Shown in pieces: positions 18,189-28,357 of a DNA stretch of 64,000 nucleotides (the first letter of the stretch is position 1; every line of letters starts with the position of its first letter). The position numbers and the translations under genes were made by a program. The DNA lies in NCBI GenBank assembly GCA_009746045.1, contig RPFO01000418.1, forward strand, positions 993,582 through 1,057,581, in the 5' to 3' direction. The notes under the pieces were generated by a model. That model saw only the letters and a program-made list of their open reading frames with translations. It searched no databases and was not told where the DNA came from. This DNA comes from Mesostigma viride. Lineage: Eukaryota; Streptophyta; Mesostigmatophyceae; Mesostigmatales; Mesostigmataceae.

Positions 18189-21100
18189 CGACGCTCGCGG
18201 CCCCGCGGCTCCGCGGCTCTAGCAGTGGGATCTGCCTAACTCCCCTTCCCGCCCCTTTGCCTTCGCAGCCCTCGGGCTGTCGGAGAGAGAGCAACGGGTC
18301 GGCAGTGAGCCAGGTTAGCCCCGCCTCGCGCGGCCGCCTCCGAAACCTCCTCAGACTGCACGCATTTCTTATGCGTGCAGACGCAAACTCATTCTACCTG
18401 GCCACCCGAGCCAACCGTCGGCGTCGCCTCGACGCGTTGGCAGGAAGAATCGAAATGGTGATTGAAAGCATAAGTCCCCAACCCGCCCCCCCTACCCCAC
18501 CACCTCCACCCCCACCCCCATCACCACCCTGCTCCATCTCCGCCCCCACCCCCGCCTGCACCCCCCTTTTCGGTCAACGCGCGCCCTTGGTCATCGCCAC
18601 CTTCAACGCCCGCACGCTCCAGCCCGACGCTGACCGCTGTCACTGCCTGCGCAGTGACGACTGTCAGTGCCATCGAGTCTCCAATCTTATTGGTTTCTGC
18701 ATCGACAATAATATCGCCATCCTGGGAATCCAAGAACACAGGCGCACTGCATCGGCCCGCGGATCAACTGCCCTTGTTGCTGACGACATCGACGGCTGGC
18801 GGTTCTACTACGGAGGCGGCGACGGCACCGGGAACGGGGGCGTCGGTCTCCTCTGCTCCCCGCTCGCCGTACGCCACATGGGCGAACCCCAGCTGGTCAA
18901 CGCTCGCTCCTCGTGGCCACTTTTCATTCGATGGAGGGCCACTCGACCTACGCCCTGACGGTGGGCGTTGGTTACGCACCCCACTCCGGCCACCCAGAAC
19001 AAGACCGCAAGGACTTCTTTGCAGCGCTGGAGAACCTGGCGAACGGCATCCCTGGTCGCAACTACCTCGCTCTGCTGCTGGACGCCAACGCCACGCTACC
19101 ACCGGGTACTGGCGGATGTCAGCACGCCCCCAACGGTACGGTCTCCAATGCCAACACCGAACTTTTTGCTGATTTGCTTACGACATGCGATTTGGTCACT
19201 GCCAACACCCGCTTTCCACATAGTCCAGATGCTTTGGTCACACACACCTCGCCAACTGGCACTGAACGCTGCATTGACTATGTTGTAATGCGCAAGCGTC
19301 ATCAAGGATCTGTACTAGCTGCTCGCTCGCATGTGATCCCCCTGGTGCGCTCCGATCATCGCATCGTCACCGCCCGCATCCGCCTGCGATTCCCCTCGCC
19401 CTTTCGTAAGCACGTGGCACCACCTGATTTGCGCACACTTCAGTTGCTCGAGAAATCTGACGACGCTCTGGAGGACTTCCCTGAAAAACGCGCCCACAAG
19501 CGCGCCGCAGAGGCGTTCGTCGACGCGCTGGACATCCCGGCCAGCCACGCCCAGCTGTTCGCTGCCGGCCCGGCATCGGCCCTTCGGCACCTCGCTGACA
19601 AGCTGCCCGCGGCCGGGGCCCTACTGCCCCCCCGCCGCCCGCCCCGCTTCACCAGCCTGCACCGGCTCCCCGCCGTCATCCAGGCCCGGCAAGCCCTGCG
19701 CGACAACCGCGACCCCGCCCGCTACGCCCGCCTCAAAGCCGATTACCACTCGGCCATCCGGCAGGCGACCAAGGAGCAGGAGGACCTTCATGTCCGCGAG
19801 TACTTCGCCCACCTCAAGGACCAGCACGGCAAGTACGCCTGGACCCGCCTGCGTCACGCCCAACGGCCCGCCGGCGGCGCGCAGCCGGCGCCGCGGACGC
19901 TCTCTGGCTCACCGCAGCAGCAGCTCAACCAGTGGTATTCCTCCCAGTCCCGGCTGCTCGGCGCCCCCCCGCCGCCTCCGCCGCTTGGCCCTCTGGCGGC
20001 CGCACGCCTGGCAGTAGCACCGGCGGACGTCCCTGCGCCGCCCACGCCGCCCGCCGCTGAGCAGGACTACACGTACCCAGCCCTGACGGAACCCCTGGCC
20101 CACCCCAACGAGCTCCCGCCGTTCACCGAGCTCGAGCTGAGCACCGCCGCCAAGCAACTCCGCTTCTATGCTGCCGTTGGACCTGACCAGCTCCCAGCCC
20201 CGGTGATTAAGCTGACGGCGCTCACGGGGTTCCTGCTTGACGTCTGCAACCGGATCCTGCTTGCCGACGCGCCGCCGATTCCTGAGTGGCAGCACAGCTA
20301 CCGTATTATGCTGTACAAAAACAAAGGTTCCCCTGACGACCCCGCCAACTACAGAGGAGTCTGCATCCAGAGCGCCGCACTTAAGTTGTTCATGCGCATG
20401 ATCCTCAACCGCCTTCGTTCTGCTCTCGACTGTCACCTTGGGGAAAGTCAAATGGGCTTCCGTCCTGGGCGCAACACCGTCATGGCCATCTTCGTCGCGC
20501 GTCGCCTCTTCGAGGAAATCGCTCTCCTGCAACCTGGTGAGTTTCCCGCCATCCTGATCTTCGTCGACTTCATCAAGGCTTTTGATTCTGTCCTCTGGGA
20601 CGCTCTATGGGCTGTACTTGCTCGCGCTCGCGTCCCCACTCCCCTGATTACCGTCATCCGCACGCTGTATGAGGGGTCCACCACTTCGGTGCGCACTCAG
20701 CACGGCATAACCCCGCCCTGCCCACTGCAGACCGGCGTCTGGCAGGGTTGCGTCCTGTCGCCGTACCTGTTTATTATTGTAGTGGATTATGTTATGCGCC
20801 AGGCACGTGCTCGCTTTGCTAGCATTGCAGGCCGTGCCCCTGGCCTAGCGATCACGAACGAGCTTGGGGAAGGGGGGCCGACTAACAAGCAGAATTTACT
20901 AGCTGACCTCATTTATGCCGACGACATCACGCTCATCGAGAAGCCGGAGTCTGCCCAACTTTGGCTGGACTGCCTGGCGCTCGAGGCTCGGGCGGTTGGT
21001 CTAGAAATCAGCCCCAAAACGGAGGCCCTGGCCCTCGGCATGGCAGGGCCCCCACCCACACTCCGCCTCTTAGACGATGCCGAGGTCAACTACCCTACTT

Positions 21101-21816
21101 CAGGCCGCTTCAAGCTGCTCGGCAGTTGGCTTCCTGACTGCGAGGACGACATGACGACACGGATCGGCATGGCGTGGGCGCACCTCCATGACCACCGCCG
21201 CTGGTGGAGCAACCCCGCCCTACCCCGGATCGTCAAGCGTGACCTCTTCAAGGTCGTCATTCTGACGATCCTGACCTACGGCGCCGAGACGTGGACACTG
21301 ATGCAGGAGCTGGAGCAACGACTCGACGGCGCCGTCACCAAGATGCTGCGCAAGGCCCTTAACATCCCCTTTGGTTTGCACATTAGTAATGAGGATTTGT
21401 ACGCTGATTTGCCCTATGTTTCCCACATTATTAGGCACAGGCGCCTGGGCCTAGCCGGGCACCTGGCCCGCACAGATCAGGTAGATACATCAGATAGACT
21501 AGCTGGCACCAAGCCCGCCCAGCCTGGGCGATATGTCCTCACCTGGCGTGCCCCCGGCCGCGCGCGGCAGGGCCGCCACCCGTGGACTTTTCGTGATAGA
21601 CTCGGCATGGACATGTGCTACACTAGACGTGACGGGCTCACCCCCGGGCAGCCTCCTGGTTTGTCTGTAATATGGAGGCAGATGGTGCGCAAGGATAGAT
21701 GGCAAGTAGTGATGAAGGAGACCACCCCCAAGCCTGTGGGGGCTCCGCGTGTGACCAAGTATGGCATTCATAGCGATTCGGGCCGCGGTGCCCACACCCC
21801 TGTAACTAGGACCTAG
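18185..21816 (+). pseudogene. LINE ORF2: APE endonuclease plus reverse transcriptase, one frameshift
   Basis: ORF2 starts at 18185 inside the ORF1 stop codon. Its N-terminus carries APE-type nuclease motifs: LVIATFNARTL (~residue 136), ILGIQEHR (~182), YALTVGVGYAPHSG, LLLDANATL, and the catalytic SDHRIVTARI (~388). RT follows with FRPGRNTVMAIF (~758), DFIKAFDSVLWDALW, WQGCVLSPYLF, YADD (~911) and LTYGAETWTL. A C-terminal RRLGLAGHLARTDQV region is shared with the truncated copy at 23555. The frame shifts near 18905-18912: upstream reads ...LVNARSS and downstream continues ATFHSMEGHSTYALTV, as after a 1-nt deletion. No slippery site is visible, so this is a mutation or sequencing error and not programmed shifting. 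Confidence 0.85.
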
Positions 21817-21871
21817 ATAGCTTATACCATCCATTCCATCCCATGTTCCCCTCCCACTGAGGACTTATGCT

Positions 21872-21890
21872 CACGTGACGCAGTCACGTG
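21872..21890 (+). other. LINE 3' stem-loop
   Basis: CACGTGACGCAGTCACGTG is a perfect 8-bp stem with a GCA loop, just upstream of the tail TCTATTAATTAATTAATTA. The identical 19-mer precedes the tail of the short insertion ending at 24832. It is a likely recognition element for the LINE RT, as in other stringent LINEs. Confidence 0.7.
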
Positions 21891-21918
21891 TCTATTAATT
21901 AATTAATTAGGGTGTAAT

Positions 21919-22440
21919 AGGTCTGGTGTTTGTGCTCATAAGCGGGATTTTCTGTCATTTTTTTTTTGCATGTTTTTGCATGTTTACACTAATAAACATG
22001 AGTAAACGTGCTCAGAATGAGCTCAAACTTTGTGAGAGTGAAATTCCCACCCTAGGCCTAGTATAAATATCATCACTGGAATTTTTGCATGTGTCTACTA
22101 TTTGATTTATTTTTTTAGGACAAAAAAAAAACGTGTTTTGGGCTAAACCCTATAAATAGTCTAAACGTGCTTATTTTGTGGTCCTGAGTAGCCAGATTTA
22201 TTTGCAAGGGTGGGGATTTTAGGAAAATATGTGGTTTGGTCACTTTTGGTTTGCCCAGTCTCCTAGGAAAAATCGGCCAAAAATAGCGTCTTTTTCTATT
22301 TTTAGCTCATAACTGGGTCATGCTGGGGGGTAGTACCACCCCCAAGTGGCTGGAAAATTTTTTTTTTTCACATATTTATGGTTTGGAAGCATAACTGGAT
22401 TTTTATCCCATGCACAGGTCTGTTCTCCAGAAAAGTGCAC
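21919..22440. other. AT-rich intergenic sequence
   Basis: T-runs and TTTTTGCATG repeats occur near 21960-21990. No coding signal is seen. Confidence 0.4.
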
Positions 22441-22449
22441 TTAAGATAT

Positions 22450-22503
22450 CAAAGAGACAACCAGCGCAGGCCAGAAATCGGGAGAATCCGGACCATGGTA
22501 GCT
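22450..22503 (-). repeat. Mini-element copy (minus strand, ~54 bp)
   Basis: The reverse complement reads GAGCTACCATGGTCCGG ... GGTTGTCTCTTTGA and matches the copies at 5401 and 37206 almost base for base. I see no clear flanking duplication here. A further ATCAAAGAGACAAC end-like motif lies at 22598. Confidence 0.6.
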
Positions 22504-23036
22504 CGAGCCTGCCGTTATCTTTTCCGCGTTTTCGAGTCGTTCAGGATGATGAAGATGAATGGTGATGGAAATGTGTATCCTTGTGCATTGAAATTATCAA
22601 AGAGACAACAATTATGGCTGGCTTACGTGTGGAGCGACTAGATGACCTAGACGGTGGGGCCGGAAACAGCATGCTTGATCAGGGCGTGTGTTTCGAGCCT
22701 AACTGGCCGGGAGTGTCTAGTGGTGAGCACCATTGCTGCGATCGCTCTCCCACCATTTACGAGGAAATACCCGCAAATGGAAAACCACTGAAAAGGTCTA
22801 GCTAGTCAGTCATCACGTTAGCCATGCCATGATTCCAAACGTCCAAGAAACTGCACACGGTGCAAAGGCAAAAAGCCGGAGGACAGCACTTTCAAATGTG
22901 CGGCGGGAACCAAAAGCCCGCGGATGCCAGAAAACATCGTGTTGCGGCAGCGACGCGACGATGTGGACAACGAATCCAGTGCCAAGCTCGGAACGGCCGC
23001 AAAGGAGATCTGGCATCACAGGGTTCAGATGTGCGG

Positions 23037-23492
23037 AGATACTATGCGATCCAGCCGGTCCACGACCTGTTTGTAGAGCTTGTGCCAAGGGGCAGCACCG
23101 AACAGATGTGGGTGACGTTGCAAAAAACATCGGACTTGACGGAGCATAATGGCTCGGTCATAGTCTTTGACCAATAAACGCTGCAAGAGTTCAACAAGAG
23201 TTGTGATGAAATCAACACGATAAGAACAAAGACGGGAAAAACGATGTAACTGAGAAAGAACAACACCATATTTTGCTGTGTGGGAAAGGAGACTGTGAAT
23301 ATCGGGGTAACGAATAAAAGGAATTTGCTGGTATTTAGGATCCTTGCGCTTATCATAGACAGCCGTACGCCAGCCCTTCTTGTTATGGGTAATGTTAAGA
23401 TCGAGGTAATTGCAATGAGTATCCTCCGACGTGAGCTTTAATGTGAGGGACGCTTGCGGGTAGATGCCAGGCAGACCAGCGGTGATATACAA
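23037..23492 (-). pseudogene. Retroelement RT C-terminal fragment, distinct family
   Basis: The minus frame has NYLDLNITHNKKGWRTAVYDKR, then YGVVLSQLHRFSRLCSYRVDF and ELLQRLLVKDYDRAIMLRQV. The pattern F/YLDLNI...YDKRxD...AYGVxxSQLxRxxRxC is typical of the segment after the RT core in a class of eukaryotic retroelements, possibly Penelope-like. It is unlike the LINE or Copia RTs of this window. No catalytic RT motifs remain. Confidence 0.5.
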
Positions 23493-23554
23493 ATGGGTTG
23501 CGAAATCAGGGTTGTCGAAAGCGATGACATCACTTTAGATATGTCCCATCCCCT

Positions 23555-24041
23555 TAAGCAGCGGCGCCTGCAGCTCGTAGGGCACCTAGCTCGCACCAAC
23601 CAGGTAGACACCTCACGTGGCCCCCCCGCAGGACTGCGACCAGCTCAGCCTGGCCGGCACCTCCTGACGTGGGCCGGGCCCCCTAATGTTAGACGCCGCA
23701 AGGCCCGCACCTTCAAAGAACAGCTATAGTAGAGGACATGGGGGGCCTAGGCCTCTCCGTGATTTGGAAGAAGATGATGGACAAGGCCAAGTGGGCCCAG
23801 GTCATAGAGGACAACGAGCCCCCCCCTGTGGGGAAGCGCCCGCGTGTGCAAGCCCGTGGGAGGCACGCCAGTGCTGTATAGATAGATGTTGTAGTTAGTA
23901 ATGCTGTTAGATAGATGTCGTAGGTAGCTGATGTAGATAGCTTAGACCGGTAGGACTGTTTGCACCCACCCACTCCATCCATCGGGGTTAATGCTCCGTG
24001 ACTCCCCAGCAGGAGCACGAGTCCAATTAATTAATTAATTA
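23555..24041 (+). mobile_element. 5'-truncated LINE, 3' end only
   Basis: The sequence encodes QRRLQLVGHLARTNQVDTS and PAQPGRHLLTWAGPP. After a frameshift near 23730 it encodes LSVIWKKMMDKAKWAQV and PPPVGKRPRVQ. These align with the ORF2 C-terminus of the 16-22 kb LINE. It ends with a potential hairpin (TGCTCC ... GGAGCA) and a tail of AATT repeats to 24041. Insertion duplications were not identified. Confidence 0.75.
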
Positions 24042-24144
24042 ATCATACTGTTAAATTTCATCTCAACATTTCTCTGGGACGCTTAGTTCTCAAGAACGGC
24101 AACCCAGGTAAAAGATCTTAATTAATTCATTAATGAATCACTAG

Positions 24145-24411
24145 GAGTTAATTTTACGGGGCGTAAACGCCCCGGTTGAGGTTACCGGGGCGGTTACTGG
24201 CCAGTAACCATGTACGTTTAAGGTTACCGGCCAGGTTACCGGCCGGTAACCCGGAATGCAACAGACTAAATACCGGCCGGTAATGGTTACCGGGCGGTAA
24301 TAGTTACCGGAACGTTTACTGGGCGGTAACTTTTACCGGAGCCGTAACCATGCCCGTAACCTATCTGGGTTACGGTCATGGTTATGGCCCAAGTAGAAGT
24401 TACCGGGCGGT
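24145..24411. repeat. Degenerate GTTACCGG-type palindromic array
   Basis: The stretch is dominated by variants of GGTTACCGG and CCGGTAACC at irregular spacing (for example GGTTACCGGCCGGTAAC near 24230). It continues after an insertion at 24847-25085, and a related block in the opposite orientation is at 43130-43470. Both ends next to unique sequence share ATTAACTCCTAGTGATT. Confidence 0.75.
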
Positions 24412-24425
24412 AAACTGGTATGGTT

Positions 24426-24832
24426 CACACTCCAGCTAGTTGTCTAGATGGGGGCAATCGATGATGGGATAGCTTAGGCATTACAGCACTTGAAACGATA
24501 TTAGCGCACAGCGTTATAGTACCTTCAATTAGCTCTGGCACCTTGTGGCCATCAGCTTGCGCCTTAATTAGCCGACGTCTTGAGCCCACCTCACATTTGT
24601 AGCATAAGCTATGCGTCAGCCTACCTATGGTATTGCACTGGTTGTATTGCACCCACAGTGTTGCGCCCCGGCACCATGCCGTGGAGAGAGCGCTCTGTGG
24701 CCTGCCCACCTGCGGCAGTGAGAGAAGCTAGGGCGCCCTCCCTCCTTCTCACTGTGTATATAGGGTTGAAGGTTCCTTTACTCTGTATTGGCACCCACGT
24801 GACGCAGTCACGTGCTTATTAATTAATTAATT
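24426..24832 (+). mobile_element. LINE 3' UTR insertion (407 bp) with 14-bp target duplication
   Basis: It is flanked by AAACTGGTATGGTT at 24412-24425 and 24833-24846 and interrupts the GTTACCGG array. The 3' end carries the CACGTGACGCAGTCACGTG stem-loop (24796-24814) and an ATTAATTAATTAA tail identical in style to the full-length LINE. It appears to contain 3' UTR only. Confidence 0.85.
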
Positions 24833-24846
24833 AAACTGGTATGGTT

Positions 24847-25085
24847 ACGGGACCAGTTCTGAGAACCGGGATGGGTTACCGGCATGGTTACGGGACCAGT
24901 TCTGATAACCGGGCCTGGCTACTGGCCTGGTTACGGGTCCGTCAACCGTCCCGTAACCTGCAGTAGTTACGGCCCAGTAGTTGACCCTGGCTACTGCGGT
25001 GGTTACGGGGCCGGTTATGCCCCAGTAATAATAGTAACCCATGCCTACAACGCAGCCTGTCCGGGTTATGGCCCCGAATTCTAAA
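24847..25085. repeat. GTTACCGG array, right part
   Basis: This is the continuation of the degenerate array after the 407-bp insertion. It is rich in GGTTACGGG, ACCGGG and CCCAGTA words up to GGTTATGGCCCCGAATTC at about 25080. Confidence 0.7.
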
Positions 25086-25799
25086 ATGCATTGACCCCGG
25101 CTATGGTGAGTGGCTTGCATGATATGGTGCTTTTCAAGATGCATTTTTGAATTAGGCATTTCATTAAAATGTTTAAGAAGTAATTAATAATCAATTGCAC
25201 GAATCACTTCCATCCGATGTTGTCAACGTGGGCTTCATGATGAAATCGTGGAGATGACGCACATGAAGTTCACGGAACATCTTAGGTAATAAATTAAGCC
25301 GTTACGGCAGTAGAACCTTGGCCGATGAGGGTGGCGTCTTGAAGCTGTTGTCACCCTCAAGTCCGCTCGGCCAGGGGTAATCGCCCTTGTTGATTTGAAA
25401 GGTACCGCCGTCCATATGGCGGCTCCGCTTTTGGTGCGAGTTGACCAACTTCCCGTCTTCATCATTCCGGATTGCCTGCAGTTCATTCCGCCTTTGTCCA
25501 AGTAAGACAGCAACTGTCACGCACTCATAGAAAACGCGAAATGCCCCGAATGCAGTTACGGCCATACGGTAGCGAGGAATAGCAGTTGAAATTTCTAGTA
25601 CACAGGCAACTAGTAAGAAAAGGGACGATGCGTGCACCACCACCAATACGTACGTGCATCCCTCTCTTGAAAATGACAGCATCTTCCATGCCGTCCAAGA
25701 AAAACGCAACGTATTTAACATGAACCCGAATGCAGTTACGGTCGTAGACTAGTGAGGACTGGCAGCTGAAAGTTCTAGTTGATGGGCTGAGAATAAGGA
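25086..25799. other. Intergenic, nothing recognised
   Basis: A 40-bp segment around GAATGCAGTTACGG.C.TA.. recurs at about 25550 and 25725 followed by similar text, suggesting a local ~176-bp duplication. No coding signal was recognised. Confidence 0.35.
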
Positions 25800-26960
25800 A
25801 AAAAATGATGCGTGCACTCACCTACCCTATTACGTCCCTCCCATGGCAAGGAACCAGCAAAACCACCCACATACCCTGTTGTGTCCCTCCCTTGACAAGG
25901 AACAAGCACGTGCACATGCCTACCCCACATGCATGCCTCCCTTGACAAGAATCGAACGAGCACGTGCACCCACCCACCCTGTGTGCACCCCTCCTTTGAC
26001 AAGGAACAAGCACATGAACTCACCTACACTACGCGCGTCCCTCCCTTGACAAGGAATAGGCACGTGCACATGCCTACCCCACATCCATGCCTCCCCTGAC
26101 CAGTAACAAGCACGTGCACCCACCTACCCTACGTGCATCCCTCCTGTGACATGGAACAAGCATGTGCACATGCCTACCCCACATGCGTCCCTCCTTTGAC
26201 ATCGAACAAGCACGTGCACCCACCAACTGACCCTATGTCGGCCCCTCCCTTGAGAAGGTACAAGCATGCCCACCCACCTACCCTACCTGCATCCCTCCCT
26301 TGACATGGAACAACCATGTGCACATTCCTACTCCACATGCCCCCCTCCTTTGACAAGGAACAAGCATGTGCACTCATCTACCGTACGTGCATCCCTCCCT
26401 TGACAAGGAACAAGCAAGCCCACCCACCTACCCTACCTGCATCCCTCCCTTGACATGAAACAAGCACGTGCACATGCCTACCCCACATGCATGCCTCCCT
26501 TGACAAGGAACGAGCACGTGCACCCACCCACCCTATGTGCACCCCTCCTTTGACAAGGAACAAGCACATGAACTCACCTACACTACGTGCGTCCCTCCCT
26601 TGACAAGAATCGAACGAGCACGTGCACCCACCCACCCTGTGTGCACCCCTCCTTTGACAAGGAACAAGCACATGAACTCACCTACACTACGTGCGTCCCT
26701 CCCTTGACAAGGAATAAGCACGTGCACATGCCTACCCCACATCCATGCCTCCCCTGACCAGGAACAAGCACGTGCACTCACCTACCCTACGTATGTGCCT
26801 CTTGACAAGGACCCACCTACCATACGTGAATCCCTCCCTTGACAAGGTACACGCATGCCCACCCACCTACCCTACGTGGGCCCCTCCCTTGATAAGGTAC
26901 AAGCATGACCAGCCACCTACCCCGCGAGCCTTCCTACTTTGACAAGGAACAAGCACGTGG
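25800..26960. repeat. ~52-bp degenerate minisatellite
   Basis: About twenty units of the form CCCTCCCTTGACAAGGAACA followed by AGCACGTGCAC and a TACCCTACGTGCAT-like end. Unit length is about 50-56 bp. Open minus-strand frames through it (HVLVPCQGRDA-type) come from repeat periodicity, not genes. Confidence 0.85.
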
Positions 26961-27935
26961 GCCCGCTAGCATGGCAGCAAGGAAGACATTACACTAACAT
27001 GGCATGGCCAAAGCAAAAGAGACAGAGAAGTCAATGGAGAGAGAGCTCCTAAGTACTCCTAGTAAAATTGGCAACCATGGAGGGCAAAAAACGTTCAACA
27101 ACTTACGAAGGGCATCGGCACATACAGAGAAGCCCAGGTGTGCCAGGTGTAAAATAAGCGAGATTGAAGTGTCGCCTACCTCGTGGGAGACTTTTGGTAT
27201 CTGGTAAACAATGAAAGCGAGTGGAAAGATGGACAACGTGAAAATAACATACAATCGACTGCAATGCATGCAAAGAGGACAGAATCAGTAATAAAGCGCG
27301 CTGCATTCAGGCAGCGCTGAGCAATTGAACGGTGAACAATTTAATCCGGAACGCATTGTCTACGCGACTCGATGCGACTAAACGTGGCATGCATACGCGG
27401 TCGCTGACTGAAGACATTGTGTACCTGGCTCAGCAAGGTGCGCTTGCAGCCGCTTTCTTAAATATGCCGCAGGCGCACGATGTAACGAATTGAAGTTTGC
27501 ATGTAGTAACAAAGGCAAGAAAAGCGGTGTAGCTGGCTACCGACTACGCCATAGTAAGCTGTATCGGAGTTGGCGCTGCCGATGGCTGGAAACGGATGAC
27601 CGAATCATGCTAAACTGGGGCTCCAAAAGGGCTTGTCATGCATCCTAGTGCGCCTTTTGCTTTTTTTTCTTCAAGCATCGTGAGCATGCGGGTTTAGGGG
27701 GGCGCTTATTCTTTCACCACTATCAGTCGGCTGGACTGCAATCGGCATAGCCAGCGCAAGGTGATGCAAGGGCAGGCAAACTTTACCAGCTCGTTCAAGG
27801 CTCGTTGATGAAATTCAAACATCTAGGCGGCGCGTCTGCAACGGCTCATCGCAATTCGAATTCGCAAGCAGAACCCTCGTTACACGTGGCGCATGCAGAG
27901 ATCTGCTTCGGGCGGCTTGGCGTATCTCACTGCGT
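26961..27935. other. Intergenic, nothing recognised
   Basis: Mixed sequence upstream of the 152-bp palindromic array and copia-A. No conserved open frame or repeat was found. Confidence 0.4.
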
Positions 27936-28054
27936 CGTGACTCGAGTACATAGTCAGCCTAAGTACTCTGGGGGCCTCGAGTTCGGCAGTCCCCTATTCG
28001 GAAATCCCGGATCATATGTACTCCACACTATGTACTCTTGGAGTACATAGTGTG
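27936..28054. repeat. Left remnant of the 152-bp palindromic array
   Basis: TCGGCAGTCCCCTATTCGG and TATGTACTCTTGGAGTACATA match the units at 33940-34440. Copia-A is therefore inserted within this array. The last five bases, GTGTG (28050-28054), are the target duplication. Confidence 0.8.
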
Positions 28055-28330
28055 AGTTGTACTGTGTAGTTCTACTCAGTACCCTAAATCCTAGTGTGGA
28101 CGCCGCGCCGTCAGCATCTTTGCTGCGACGGAATCTTGTGAACGGCATCTAGCGTCGCGCCGAGGAATCTCGGACTATGTTAAGCAAGTCCAATGCACGA
28201 TGATAAGTTAATGAGAAATAAATGCAACGTGACGGCGGACGAGGTAGCCGCCTGCGTGTTCCTCTGCGTAGCACCAAAGCACTTGCCTCTCGACGAAGAG
28301 CGTTGGTATCCAAAACACATTATTGCAACT
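28055..28330 (+). repeat. Copia-A 5' LTR
   Basis: Starts AGTTGTACTG and ends ATTGCAACT, so the termini are AGTTG...CAACT inverted repeats, not TG...CA. I find no difference from the 3' LTR at 33664-33939. Confidence 0.95.
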
Positions 28331-28357
28331 TGTACTCAAGAAAGAACATTTTCAAAA

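Larger units (their letters stand above)
16323..21907 (+). mobile_element. Full-length LINE (APE-type non-LTR retrotransposon)
   Basis: This 5,585-bp element is bounded by 11-bp direct repeats. The order is: tandem 168-bp 5' monomers, ORF1 (RRM-like nucleic-acid-binding protein), ORF2 (APE endonuclease and RT), 3' stem-loop, and a short (ATTA)n tail. The intact 5' end and good duplications show a full-length insertion. One frameshift breaks ORF2. RT-only (14015), 3'-only (23555, 24426) and internally deleted (34803-36058) relatives exist in this window, so the family is numerous. Confidence 0.9.

Noticed and set aside
18900-18915. Programmed frameshift in LINE ORF2
   Set aside because: No slippery heptamer or obvious stimulatory structure; a 1-nt deletion or sequencing error within the endonuclease domain is simpler.
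25775-26950. CRISPR-like array (short repeats with variable spacers)
   Set aside because: Units are degenerate throughout and adjacent, in a eukaryotic setting; this is a ~52-bp minisatellite.
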